A model generated the notes under the pieces. It worked only from the letters and a program-made list of their open reading frames with translations, searched no databases and had not been told where the DNA came from. A stretch of 13,710 bases of DNA from an uncultured Clostridia bacterium (lineage in GTDB: Bacteria > Bacillota > Clostridia > TANB77 > CAG-508), in assembly GCA_948739805.1 (NCBI GenBank), contig CAPYID010000040.1, positions 1 through 13,710 of the forward strand, given 5' to 3'. Positions 6,081-13,338 of the stretch are shown in pieces (within the stretch, counting starts at the first letter, position 1; every line of letters starts with the position of its first letter). The translations under genes and the position numbers were made by a program.

Positions 6081-6098
6081 TCATCTTGGAAAGGAAGA

Positions 6099-7031
6099 AT
6101 GATGAAAGAAATAGATTATTATAAAAATAATGAGATTTTAGAAAATAGTTATTATCAAATACCACAAGAATTATTTGTTAATAGCCTATATAAAGAAAAT
6201 TTAAATTCAGATAGTAAAATATTATATGCCTTTTTATTAGATAGACTATCTCTATCACAAAGGAATCATTGGTTTGATGAATTTGGTAGAGTATATTTAA
6301 TATTTACAAGAGAAGAAGTACAAGATAAACTTTGCTTATCTGAAAAGACAGTTACAAAAGCATTTAAACAACTATTAGAAGTGAATTTAATAGCATAAAA
6401 AAGACAAGGTTTAGGCAAACCTAATTTGATTTATGTTGGTAAAATTCAACATGAAGAAATAATTGCTAATGTTGAACAGGAAAATTTACAAGTCTTGAAC
6501 AGTAAAAGTTACGGTTCTGGGGAAGTAAAAAATACAACTCCTGATACGGAAATTTTACCTACAATCAATCCTAATAATATCAAAACTCATATAATCAATA
6601 CTGATTCTATCAATCCTAAAAGTAACAAAGAATGTATCACATTAGTGGATATAAAAGAAAAATCTAAACTAAATGAATTTACAAAAGAAGAACAATCTGT
6701 TTTAGAAGATGTAATAGAAAGATTATATTATGCTGATACTTTAAAAGTTGGTAGTGTTATAATTACTAATTCAAAAATATTATCAAAACTACCTTTAATA
6801 AATAAAAATAACTTAATTCAATTATTAGATATTGCTAAAAGTAGTAGTAATATTAAAAATATGACTAATTATTTAATGATTTGCTTATATAATAATTTAG
6901 GAAATGCTAATATGAACTCAAAAAATAAAACTGCTAATTCTACTCGTGAATATGAAAGAAAATATCCAGAAGGATTTTTCGATAGCTTATATGCTAACTT
7001 CTCATATAAAAATGCAGTAGCATCTTCTTAA
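6099..7031 (+). pseudogene. repA: RepA_N replication initiator with one in-frame stop
   Basis: Start ATG 6099 follows AAAGGAAG. Residues 15-97 match the RepA_N domain of low-GC plasmids and elements: YYQIPQELF...LNSDSKILYAFLLDRLSLSQRN, WFDEFGRVYLIFTREE, LCLSEKTVTKAFKQLLEVNLI (winged-helix initiator). Codon 100 is TAA (6396-6398) where relatives usually continue 'EKRQGLGKPN'; the frame resumes at once with KRQGLGKPNLIYVGKI and runs to 7031. The linker and C-terminal domain (ending YERKYPEGFFDSLYANF, typical of the family) are otherwise intact, so a single substitution explains the break. 310 codons in all. Reinitiation near 6426 would lack the DNA-binding domain. Original role: starting element replication. 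Confidence 0.85.
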
Positions 7032-7036
7032 GAATT

Positions 7037-7161
7037 TGCTCTGATATGAAGTTGCAAAGCTATGCTCTATATTGCAACTTCACTATAATTTATAATGACA
7101 AGTTCATTATAAATTATAGCCTAAAAATGTTAAGGCATTTTTAGGTAAGCCTCGCAGAGCA
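7037..7161. repeat. Cloverleaf-like cluster of three hairpins inside an outer stem
   Basis: Outer arms TGCTCTG (7037-7043) and CAGAGCA (7155-7161) enclose three perfect hairpins. These are TGAAGTTGCAA/TTGCAACTTCA (7047-7057/7072-7082), CTATAATTTATAATGA with its complement (7083-7098/7104-7119, loop CAAGT), and CCTAAAAATG/CATTTTTAGG (7120-7129/7136-7145, loop TTAAGG). It lies between rep and oriT. It could be a single-strand origin, an oriT accessory structure, or an RNA element in the rep-mob transcript. Confidence 0.6.
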
Positions 7162-7164
7162 CAT

Positions 7165-7204
7165 TAGATAAGTTTTGAAAAACTTGTCTAGTGTGTTAGA
7201 CAAG
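7165..7204 (+). other. oriT: oriT of pMV158/MobV type, nick expected between 7195 and 7196
   Basis: TAGTGTGTTA at 7189-7198 is the nick-site sequence of pMV158-family MobV relaxases (cut TAGTGTG/TTA). It is preceded by an inverted repeat, TAGATAAGTTTT/AAAACTTGTCTA (7165-7176/7179-7190, one wobble). It is also embedded in an alternative hairpin, CTTGTCTA (7183-7190) with TAGACAAG (7197-7204), whose 6-base loop exposes the nick. Overlapping inverted repeats of this kind are the known MobM oriT architecture. It lies 50 bases before the relaxase start. Confidence 0.8.
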
Positions 7205-7247
7205 AAAATCTTATCTCGTGAATTTGAGAAGGAGTAAAGAAGAAACT

Positions 7248-8470
7248 ATGAGCTATGCTATAATTAGAAATGAAAAACTAACTAAAGCACAAGCTATGGG
7301 AGCATAAAGCATAATGAAAGAAAAACAAAAAATCATTCAAATAAGAATATAGATAGCAGTAAAACAGAATTAAATTATTATTTAAAGAAAAATGAATTAA
7401 GTTATATAAAAGAGTTTGACAAAATAAAAGAAAAATACGATTTAAAAGGTCAAATAAGAAGTAATAGCAATATAATGTGCGAAATGGTGTTTACATCTGA
7501 CCAGAAATTTTTTGATGAAATAGGTTACGAAGAAAGTCAAAGATATTTTAAAGAAAGTTATGATTTTATTTGCAAATATAAAGATTTAGGAGAGCAAAAT
7601 ATAATTTCAGCGGTAGTTCATATGGACGAAGATACACCACATATGCACTTGTTATTTATTCCAGTAGTTCATGCAACAGATAAACAAGGAAATAAAATTG
7701 ATAAAGTATGCTCACGAGATTTTTGGAGAGGTAAAAATAGTTATAGAGATTTACAAAATGCTTATTTCAAACATATTTCTGAAAAAGGTTTTAATTTAGA
7801 AAGAGGAGAATTAGTTGAAATAAGCAATAGAGAACATTATTCTGTGCAAGAATTTAAGCAAATAACAAATTTTGAAAATACTAAAAATGTATTAGAAAAT
7901 ATAACATTAGACTTGCCAAAAACACCTAATATTAAAGATATTAGAAAGGTTATGCTTAATCGTGATGAAAAAATAGAAAATGAAATAATAAAGCCTAGAG
8001 ATGATTTAATACAAGAATTACACAAAGAAAATATATCATTGCGTAAAGAATTATCAAAACAGTCAAATACTGTAGAAATAGCAACAGAATATGAAAAGAA
8101 ACATACTGAAATGCTTGAAGATAATATAAATTTAAAGTTCAAATGCAAGAAATTGGAGGAAACTTTAGAAAATAAAGAAAAGAAACTAAAACAGCAATTT
8201 GAATATGAAATCTATAAAATAGATTATCAATATCAAAAAATAATAAACAAATTAGAAAAGGAAAATAATTATTTAAAGAAGGTTATTGATAGATTCAAAA
8301 TTACAGTTCAAAAATTTATTACTTGGGTATGTCATAAATTCTCTTATCCTTCTGAGGATGACCTTATAAGGAATTTTGAGAAAGAAACATATATTAACTT
8401 TAATATTGAAAAACAACTTGATATAAACAAATTTGAAAAGAAAGAAAAAGAAGATGAATTGGAATATTAA
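7248..8470 (+). pseudogene. mob: MobV relaxase, frameshifted before its catalytic histidine
   Basis: ATG 7248 reads MSYAIIRNEKLTKAQAMGA and hits TAA at 7305-7307. Restoring one base at 7304-7307 gives KHNER and the rest of a MobV (MobA/pMV158 MobM-like) relaxase to 8470, 407 residues. H22 (codon 7310-7312), corresponding to MobM's catalytic histidine, lies just after the break, so neither fragment is functional alone; initiation at ATG 7475 loses it. Metal-binding motif HMDEDTPHMHL is at about residue 133. Residues from about 240 to 350 are a long K/E-rich coiled coil, as usual for membrane association and dimerisation. It would nick the oriT at 7195/7196 and lead conjugative transfer with a helper. 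Followed by a strong hairpin at 8481. Confidence 0.88.
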
Positions 8471-8480
8471 ATATAAAGTT

Positions 8481-8518
8481 AGGTGGCATAGTATCGTTAA
8501 AATACTATGCCACCTTTG
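8481..8518. terminator. Strong hairpin terminator after mob
   Basis: AGGTGGCATAGTAT (8481-8494) and its exact complement (8502-8515) form a 14-bp stem with a 7-base loop. Only three Ts follow on the plus strand, so it may act in both directions. Confidence 0.75.
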
Positions 8519-8520
8519 GT

Positions 8521-8549
8521 CCGAATTTTCGGTCTCCTGCTATTAGGAG
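8521..8549 (-). terminator. Two short hairpins after the cupin-like gene
   Basis: CCGAA/TTCGG (8521-8532) and CTCCT-GCTATT-AGGAG (8534-8549) lie directly behind the leftward gene ending at 8553. They probably belong to its transcript end together with the long hairpin at 8481-8515. Confidence 0.45.
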
Positions 8550-8552
8550 CGG

Positions 8553-8939
8553 TTAGTCATTGACTACCAGAGAGCCGTGATATACGGAAAAGCCTAAATC
8601 GTAGAAAAATTCTGCAAGGTCATCATATGAATAATTAATGTGACCTTTAACCGCCATGACAACCATTCTTTCTTTTCTGTGGTTTATAAGCTCATGTTCC
8701 TCGCCTATAAGGCATACATGCGCAGTCTTGCGAGAAATATTTATCCACACTTCCCATTGATTGTCATGTCCATGCATCTTTATGGAAGTCCAAGGTGATA
8801 CATACAAATACTGCATTTCATCAACACCTTCAAGTGTAGTTTTGTTTACCCCTGGTCCTCCATACCGATAAGCACTTTCTTCAGCCGTTCCAGTAATAAA
8901 TTTTTCTGGAAGCTCAATAGTCTTAATCATCTTGCCCAT
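8553..8939 (-). CDS. Small cupin-like protein
   Basis: 128 residues from ATG 8939, chosen because GGAGG lies seven bases upstream; a longer start at 8963 would overlap that site. Residues 50-63 read WTSIKMHGHDNQWE, fitting the first cupin motif H-x-H-x(4)-E (H56, H58, E63). A second histidine-containing segment follows (IGEEHELINH, residues 78-87), so a small single-domain metal-binding barrel is plausible. The family and substrate are unknown to me. Base composition is clearly richer in G and C than the surrounding genes, suggesting separate acquisition. It has its own promoter (8985-9013), divergent from the RNA promoter at 9032. Confidence 0.75.
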   Translation of the reverse strand: MGKMIKTIELPEKFITGTAEESAYRYGGPGVNKTTLEGVDEMQYLYVSPWTSIKMHGHDNQWEVWINISRKTAHVCLIGEEHELINHRKERMVVMAVKGHINYSYDDLAEFFYDLGFSVYHGSLVVND

Positions 8940-8984
8940 ATTGCTACCTCCTAATGTTTGCAAAATATTTTGGTTTACGTAATA

Positions 8985-9013
8985 ATTATATCATACTTAC
9001 ATAATTTTAGCAA
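8985..9013 (-). promoter_or_regulatory. Promoter of the cupin-like gene
   Basis: Minus-strand TTGCTA (9008-9013), a 17-bp spacer and TATAAT (8985-8990), with an extended -10 (TGATATAAT). Expected start about 35 bases before the ribosome binding site. Confidence 0.75.
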
Positions 9014-9031
9014 ATTTTTTTGAAAAAACTA

Positions 9032-9060
9032 TGTACATTTTCAAAAAAATAGTGTATAAT
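9032..9060 (+). promoter_or_regulatory. Rightward promoter of the structured RNA
   Basis: TGTACA (9032-9037), a 17-bp spacer and a perfect TATAAT (9055-9060). No start codon with a ribosome binding site follows before the terminator at 9212, so the product is probably an untranslated RNA starting near 9067. Confidence 0.65.
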
Positions 9061-9066
9061 TTGATT

Positions 9067-9239
9067 ATAGAAATGAATAATATATATTATAAATAATATT
9101 ATTTACTGGGTCTGAAATAGTTTTAACTTTAGTAGGACCTGACCCGAGTTGACGGTAGTCGTCAATAATTGGTCTCACAAGGACCAAACCCGTGTAGACG
9201 CTGAGCGTCGCAAAAAGCCATTCAAACGAATGGCTTTTT
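9067..9239 (+). ncRNA. Probable structured RNA beside DUF3800
   Basis: About 170 nt between a promoter and a terminator, GC-richer than its flanks and without a gene. Helices visible: GGGTC/GACCC (9108-9112/9141-9145), TTGACG-GTAGT-CGTCAA (9149-9165), TTGGTC/GACCAA with a 7-base loop (9169-9187), GACGC-TGA-GCGTC (9197-9209), then the terminator at 9212-9239. Two parts are similar at 16 of 22 positions: ACCCGAGTTGACG...CGTC (9142-9163) and ACCCGTGTAGACG...CGTC (9188-9209). The RNA is convergent with a DUF3800 gene that begins its stop codon within the terminator. Published 'DUF3800' RNA motifs are known to me only by name; class membership is untested. Confidence 0.65.
9212..9239. terminator. 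Bidirectional terminator between the RNA and DUF3800
   Basis: AAAAAGCCATTC (9212-9223), loop AAAC, GAATGGCTTTTT (9228-9239): a perfect 12-bp stem with A and T tails. It ends the rightward RNA and, overlapping the stop at 9238-9240, the leftward DUF3800 transcript. Confidence 0.9.
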
Positions 9240-9918
9240 ATAATCTTTTATTCTTTAATTGTCTAATTATTCCCAATATATCTTTTACACTAAAAAAGTA
9301 TTTTTCTGCTTTTGTTAATGGCATATTATTGTTATGTTTATATACAATTTTATCTACAAATGTTAGCATATCAGATACTTGAAATAATCTTTTTTCCTTA
9401 TGATTAAATTCAATTCTATGTTCTACATTATTTTTTGTAATTAGTAATGTATCTATAATAGAACCTAATGCTTCTTGTCCATTATCATAGTAAACAACTA
9501 CTTTCTCAAACTCGTTCATATAATCATTTATAGAGTTGAAAAATTTGCTTATTTGAAGTGCTAATTCTCTATTTAATTGTGCCTTATTATTTTTAAATCT
9601 TTTATCAATTATAACTGTATGTATTTTTACTTTTACTCTTTTTGAAAAGTAAAATATAGACCAAAAAATATCTTTTCTTTGTTCTAATTTAAAATATGAA
9701 TAATCTCCTCTTTTAGCCACTAAATCTGCTAAATGTATCATTCCATCATAATTAGCTTTTTTTAATCTATTGTTTAGATATTCTAAGTCATTAGTTATTG
9801 AATCAGCACTTTCATGAAGTGTAAATGAAACTCCATATAATTCTGAACTCCCATCTACAAATCCAAAATCTCCACTTTCATCTATAAATACGTTAAGTCT
9901 TCGTTTTATTTTACTCAC
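9238..9918 (-). CDS. DUF3800 family protein
   Basis: 226 residues starting MSKIKRRLNVFIDESGDFG. The N-terminal strand with D13-E14-S15-G16-D17 and the C-terminal Q190-V-S-D193 segment (LFQVSDMLTFVDKIVY) are the signatures of DUF3800 (PF12686). A third acidic position is D145 in VVYYDNG. Grouped acidic residues at strand ends suggest a metal-dependent, RNase H-like nuclease (inference; the family is uncharacterised). Start is GTG 9918 with only a weak ribosome binding site, 13 bases after the DUF6076-like gene, so coupled translation is possible. Its 3' end meets the structured RNA tail to tail. Confidence 0.88.
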   Translation of the reverse strand: MSKIKRRLNVFIDESGDFGFVDGSSELYGVSFTLHESADSITNDLEYLNNRLKKANYDGMIHLADLVAKRGDYSYFKLEQRKDIFWSIFYFSKRVKVKIHTVIIDKRFKNNKAQLNRELALQISKFFNSINDYMNEFEKVVVYYDNGQEALGSIIDTLLITKNNVEHRIEFNHKEKRLFQVSDMLTFVDKIVYKHNNNMPLTKAEKYFFSVKDILGIIRQLKNKRL

Positions 9919-9931
9919 CTACTTTAGCTTT

Positions 9932-10579
9932 TTATTTATTCTCTATCATCCACTTATACAACTCATCTTCTGTAACTTTTCCTTGTTTATAATCCCTTAT
10001 TTTACCTTGTGCTGTTTTCTTCCAACTATCAAAATCTTTTTTTAGTTTCTTGTTGTTATCACTTCTAGCCACTTCCATAAATTTCTTTTGATATGCTTTT
10101 CTATATTCTAGTAAAGCAGGTATCTTTTCTAAATTTTGTTTATATGTTTGTTTTGCTCCTTTTTCTCTACAAAGTTTTCCATCTTCGTTTGGTAGATCGC
10201 AATACAATTCATCTTGTCTTACTGATGGAATAAAGTATCTATCGCAATATTGACATTTTTTTATTGGTAAATTAGAGTTTTTTACAAACTGTTCTAATAC
10301 TACAAAAGCAATGTTGCTTAATTTTTCACTTGTATATACATTAGTCATTTTTATGAAAGAGTCATTTTTATCTAGTTCTCTAGCTAATTTTTCTATTGTT
10401 TGATTACCATATTTTAAGTATTTATCTGAATATGTATCTAAAATAACCTCTATATTGCTTGAATATGTATAAACGTCATTATGATGAGTAACTAATGAAG
10501 CTATAAGTTTTGAAGTTGCTTTACAATCTTTTAATTCTTCGTTTCCATTGAGATTATATATGAAATCTACACATGAATA
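9932..10579 (-). pseudogene. DUF6076-like zinc-ribbon protein, 5' end missing
   Basis: An open frame without a usable start runs from about 10579; the first ATG is at 10348, leaving a 138-residue product. That part carries KCQYCDRYFIPS (C32, C35), then YC and KLCREKG (C50, C60), a four-cysteine zinc-binding arrangement, followed by a basic helical tail. This matches DUF6076-type proteins, which are normally longer at the N-terminus. About 70 coding-looking codons upstream of 10348 (such as VTHHNDVYTYSSNIEVILDT) continue the same frame without a stop. They end where the oppositely oriented relaxase-like fragment begins, so the gene was probably cut by recombination near 10550. Function unknown; it precedes DUF3800 by 13 bases. 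Confidence 0.65.
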
Positions 10580-10967
10580 TTATAAAGAATTAGATAAATT
10601 TCATAAAACAAATGATGAAATAAAAATGATTGCTAGTTTTGACTTACATTCTATAAAGGATACCCAAAAATTAAAAACACAATTTTTAGAAGAAGTTATA
10701 CCATTGAAAGATGAAAGAGAAAAATTATGGCGAAAATTTAATAAAACAACAAATGAAAATCAAAAAAGTTTTATTAAAGATAAAATAGCTACAATTACTG
10801 ATGATATTAATAAAATCAACAAAAAAATACGAACTTGTAGAAGAATTATAAATAAGGCTGAAAAAGGAGAAAAAGAAAATTGGATAATACAGAAAAGACT
10901 AGAAGATAACAAGATGAGGAACGAAAAAGAAAATACTAAAAATAAATGTAAAAATCGGATCAGATAG
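10560..10967 (+). pseudogene. C-terminal fragment resembling an ICE relaxase/mobilization protein
   Basis: 135 codons from ATG 10560, reading MKSTHEYYKELDKFHKTNDEIKMIASFDL and then long charged helices (PLKDEREKLWRKFNKT, INKKIRTCRRIINKAEKGE). The pattern 'I..I...++.C+.I' followed by a very basic tail resembles the end of relaxases of Clostridial conjugative elements. No relaxase catalytic motif is present and no ribosome binding site precedes the ATG. The frame stays open for some codons to the left. Best read as a remnant of another element that recombined into the DUF6076-like gene. A free-standing coiled-coil protein is possible. Confidence 0.45.
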
Positions 10968-10993
10968 AGCTACTCTCTAGTAGCTCTATCTGA
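10960..10993. terminator. 15-bp hairpin after the relaxase-like fragment
   Basis: TCAGATAGAGCTACT (10960-10974), loop CTCT, and the exact complement (10979-10993). The stop codon of the fragment lies inside it. A T-run follows only on the minus strand (ATTTTTAC), so it may terminate leftward transcription as well. Confidence 0.6.
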
Positions 10994-11159
10994 AACTTGA
11001 TTATATAATCTCAATTTCATAAAACAAATTTACTAGATTGTTTTACAAAATAATGATGTTACTATTAGTATGAAAATAATTTAATTATAAAATTTCACCA
11101 TATTTCTTTAGCCCAATACCTTAGTAAAAAATAAAAATCTAAATTAAATATAATTGTTT

Positions 11160-11753
11160 TTAAATACCTAAAACGTTACTTATAGTATTTTGCCAACATT
11201 TATGTAATTGTAAAGAATTTATATTTTGAATATCAGTATAATCTCTATAATTTTCTTTAGAAATAGTCAAAATTCCATTTGATTCGCTATCTAATTTTAT
11301 TGTTGGATATTCACTAAGTTTAAGAAGATATAAACTAGCTACATAATGTACCTTATCTCCATTTTCATATTCCAAATCATGTTCATTAATTTCTAAAAAA
11401 TCAAGTTGTTCTTCGCAAGCTTCAATACCAGTTTCTTCTTTTAACTCCCTAATAGCTGCTTCAATAGGCGTTTCATTGTTTTCAATTCCTCCACCAAATA
11501 TCCCAAGTCTAGCTTTTTCACTAGAACGAACTTGCACCAAAACTTTATCATTTTTATTTGGACTTGATATAAGTATTACTACTCCAGCTGACTTAATGTA
11601 TATTGCTGTATGCCTGTCTATATTATTAGTTTCAAGCCAGTTACGAATTTCCTTAAAATTCTTCCCTTTAAAGTATTTTTCTATTGTATTAAATGTTACG
11701 CATTTTTCTTTTTTAATTTTTTGTATTAATTCTCTTTGTTCTAAATTATCCAT
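11160..11753 (-). CDS. Nudix hydrolase with N-terminal extension
   Basis: 197 residues. The Nudix box runs from G88 to I110 (GGIENNETPIEAAIRELKEETGI) and fits G-x5-E-x7-REU-x-EE-x-GU exactly, so Mg-dependent hydrolysis of a nucleoside-diphosphate-linked substrate is expected; the substrate cannot be told. Residues 1-50 form a helical extension of unknown role (LIQKIKKEK...RNWLETNNID) that looks like a small winged or helical domain. ATG 11753 follows AGAGGAG. It lies apart from the next Nudix gene upstream by about 100 bases, in the same orientation, so they may be cotranscribed. Part of the cargo segment with AbiE. Housecleaning or nucleotide-signal removal are possible roles. Confidence 0.88.
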   Translation of the reverse strand: MDNLEQRELIQKIKKEKCVTFNTIEKYFKGKNFKEIRNWLETNNIDRHTAIYIKSAGVVILISSPNKNDKVLVQVRSSEKARLGIFGGGIENNETPIEAAIRELKEETGIEACEEQLDFLEINEHDLEYENGDKVHYVASLYLLKLSEYPTIKLDSESNGILTISKENYRDYTDIQNINSLQLHKCWQNTISNVLGI

Positions 11754-11851
11754 ATCATTTTTTTCTCCTCTATTTATTATTTTTTCAAATTTATTTTTAC
11801 TACAAAATATTTTTAAATATCTTTTTCTCTTTAAATGAACTTAACTTAAAA

Positions 11852-12400
11852 TTATAAATAAAATTGAATAGCGTATAATAATGCTAGTACAGATACCCCA
11901 CAATGTATATCATTATTCTTTAACATTTCTATTATCTTTTCTTTCTTTATCCATTGCTTTGTCTTTACTTCATTGTCATCAATAACATTTATTTCTGATT
12001 TAACCTTTGCACCATAAATATGTACTTTCTGATCTGACATACCATTACTTGGATTTTCGTAGCATAAGTAAGTTAAATCTTTTAATGTACAGCCTGTCTC
12101 TTCCATGCATTCTCGTCTAGCAGTTTCTTCTTTAGTTTCATTTCTTTCAATTCTACCTGCTGGTATTTCCCATTCAATACTATTAGTGCTATATCTCCTA
12201 GACTGAATCATTAATATTTCATTATTTTCATTTATTATAACAACACTTACAGATTCAAATGGATAATGTAATTTATGAAACGAATCAATTATATCTCCGT
12301 TAGGCATTTCTACTTTATCACGAAACAATGAAATCCATTCACTTTCATAAATAGTCTGTCTATCTAGTTTTTTTATTAATTCTTTATTTATATCTATCAT
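11852..12400 (-). CDS. Nudix hydrolase, ADP-ribose pyrophosphatase type
   Basis: 182 residues from ATG 12400, favoured by GGAGGG five bases upstream over an in-frame ATG at 12430. The Nudix box is G82-C104 (GRIERNETKEETARRECMEETGC), preceded by WEIPA, the 'E(I/L)PAG' context of ADP-ribose and related NDP-sugar pyrophosphatases. The N-terminal half (ESEWISLFRDKVEMPNG...HYPFESVSVVII) is the usual dimerisation and substrate-binding sheet of that subfamily. Length is normal. It sits between another Nudix gene and the AbiE pair. Expected reaction: ADP-ribose to AMP plus ribose 5-phosphate (family inference); whether this serves defence or salvage is not shown. Confidence 0.9.
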   Translation of the reverse strand: MIDINKELIKKLDRQTIYESEWISLFRDKVEMPNGDIIDSFHKLHYPFESVSVVIINENNEILMIQSRRYSTNSIEWEIPAGRIERNETKEETARRECMEETGCTLKDLTYLCYENPSNGMSDQKVHIYGAKVKSEINVIDDNEVKTKQWIKKEKIIEMLKNNDIHCGVSVLALLYAIQFYL

Positions 12401-12516
12401 ATATTTTCCCTCCGTTTTATTATTTCTCACAAAAGCTTCATTAAAGTATTCTTAATAATCTATATTATTCTGTTCAGTTCATAAATTTATTAATATGTTT
12501 TTGACTTATTTGATGA

Positions 12517-13338
12517 TTAATTTGTAATCTTCACTAAATTATCAAAATATTCTAAAACATTGTCAATAACATCTTTTATAGGTATTTCTAACCAATTGTT
12601 ATTTGCTGTATTAATTCTTGATTGAAATCTGTTATTATTTAAAATATTTGTTAATCTAATATGTATATCTTTCAATTCATTTTCACGCATATTTTCATCT
12701 TGAAAGATTAAAATATCTATGTACTTTATTAGCTTGTCTTTATCTAAACTTTCATTGTTAATTAAATAGTAAAAATCAAAAATATCTTTAAATCTAGTAG
12801 AAGTAATACCAAATTTTAATAATGATTTTAATTTTTCAACAATTATTTGTTCTTTAGAATTTATAAGTAAACTAACACTTTCATCTATTATGTTAAAATC
12901 AAAATAATACTCGTCTTGTTCCATATCAAAATATTTATGTACTCCAATATCTAGTTTTGAACTTATTGAATAGCGATGGCTATCAGTTAGTTGTATGTAG
13001 ACTCTTTTTCCATCGTAGTCTTGATGATGTAATGGTTCAATCTTTCCAGTAACTTTTATTTTTACACCATCATCTGTGTTATTTAATTCTTTTATAAAAT
13101 TAAGAATCGATTTATCTTCTAAAGAATATTTTATAAAATCTATATCCATGTCTCGAGTTGCACGACGCATATCTTTAGAAATGTTATGCATTACAACTCC
13201 TCCTTTTACAGTTATATTTTTACTGTATTTGCTATTTCCAATTTTAAGTAAAACAATATCTTGAGCAACTTTTGGAATTGCATCATCTTCAGAATAACCT
13301 GCTGATATGTATTTGTTGACAGCTTTATATATATCCAT
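12517..13338 (-). CDS. abiEii: AbiEii/AbiGii-family nucleotidyltransferase toxin
   Basis: 273 residues. The nucleotidyltransferase core is visible: VKGGVVM (residues 44-50), then RATRDMDIDF (residues 59-68) with D65 and D67 as the metal-binding pair. Later comes the family's EQIIVEKLKSLLKFG...TSTRFKDIFDFYYL segment (about residues 163-191). Its ATG overlaps the last base of the upstream antitoxin stop (TAATG), the tight antitoxin-toxin order of abiE systems. AbiE pairs act as type IV toxin-antitoxin and phage abortive-infection modules in Firmicutes; related toxins modify tRNA ends (family knowledge). Length and motifs look intact. Confidence 0.92.
   Translation of the reverse strand: MDIYKAVNKYISAGYSEDDAIPKVAQDIVLLKIGNSKYSKNITVKGGVVMHNISKDMRRATRDMDIDFIKYSLEDKSILNFIKELNNTDDGVKIKVTGKIEPLHHQDYDGKRVYIQLTDSHRYSISSKLDIGVHKYFDMEQDEYYFDFNIIDESVSLLINSKEQIIVEKLKSLLKFGITSTRFKDIFDFYYLINNESLDKDKLIKYIDILIFQDENMRENELKDIHIRLTNILNNNRFQSRINTANNNWLEIPIKDVIDNVLEYFDNLVKITN

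Noticed and set aside
6396..6398. Reassigned TAA codon
   Set aside because: TAA is used as the normal stop throughout the window, including tightly overlapping genes, so a code change is not supported.
7837..8148. Leftward 103-codon frame
   Set aside because: Antisense of the coiled-coil part of the relaxase.
9067..9239. A known metabolite riboswitch (ydaO- or TPP-like fragments such as GACCCGAG)
   Set aside because: Only short matches, no full consensus, and no downstream gene in the same direction to control.
9149..9382. Rightward 77-codon frame crossing the structured RNA
   Set aside because: It passes through the terminator and then runs antisense to DUF3800, with no ribosome binding site.
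11476..11838. Rightward 120-codon frame
   Set aside because: Antisense of the Nudix gene, including its conserved Nudix box.
13076..13264. Rightward 62-codon frame
   Set aside because: Antisense of the nucleotidyltransferase core of AbiEii.
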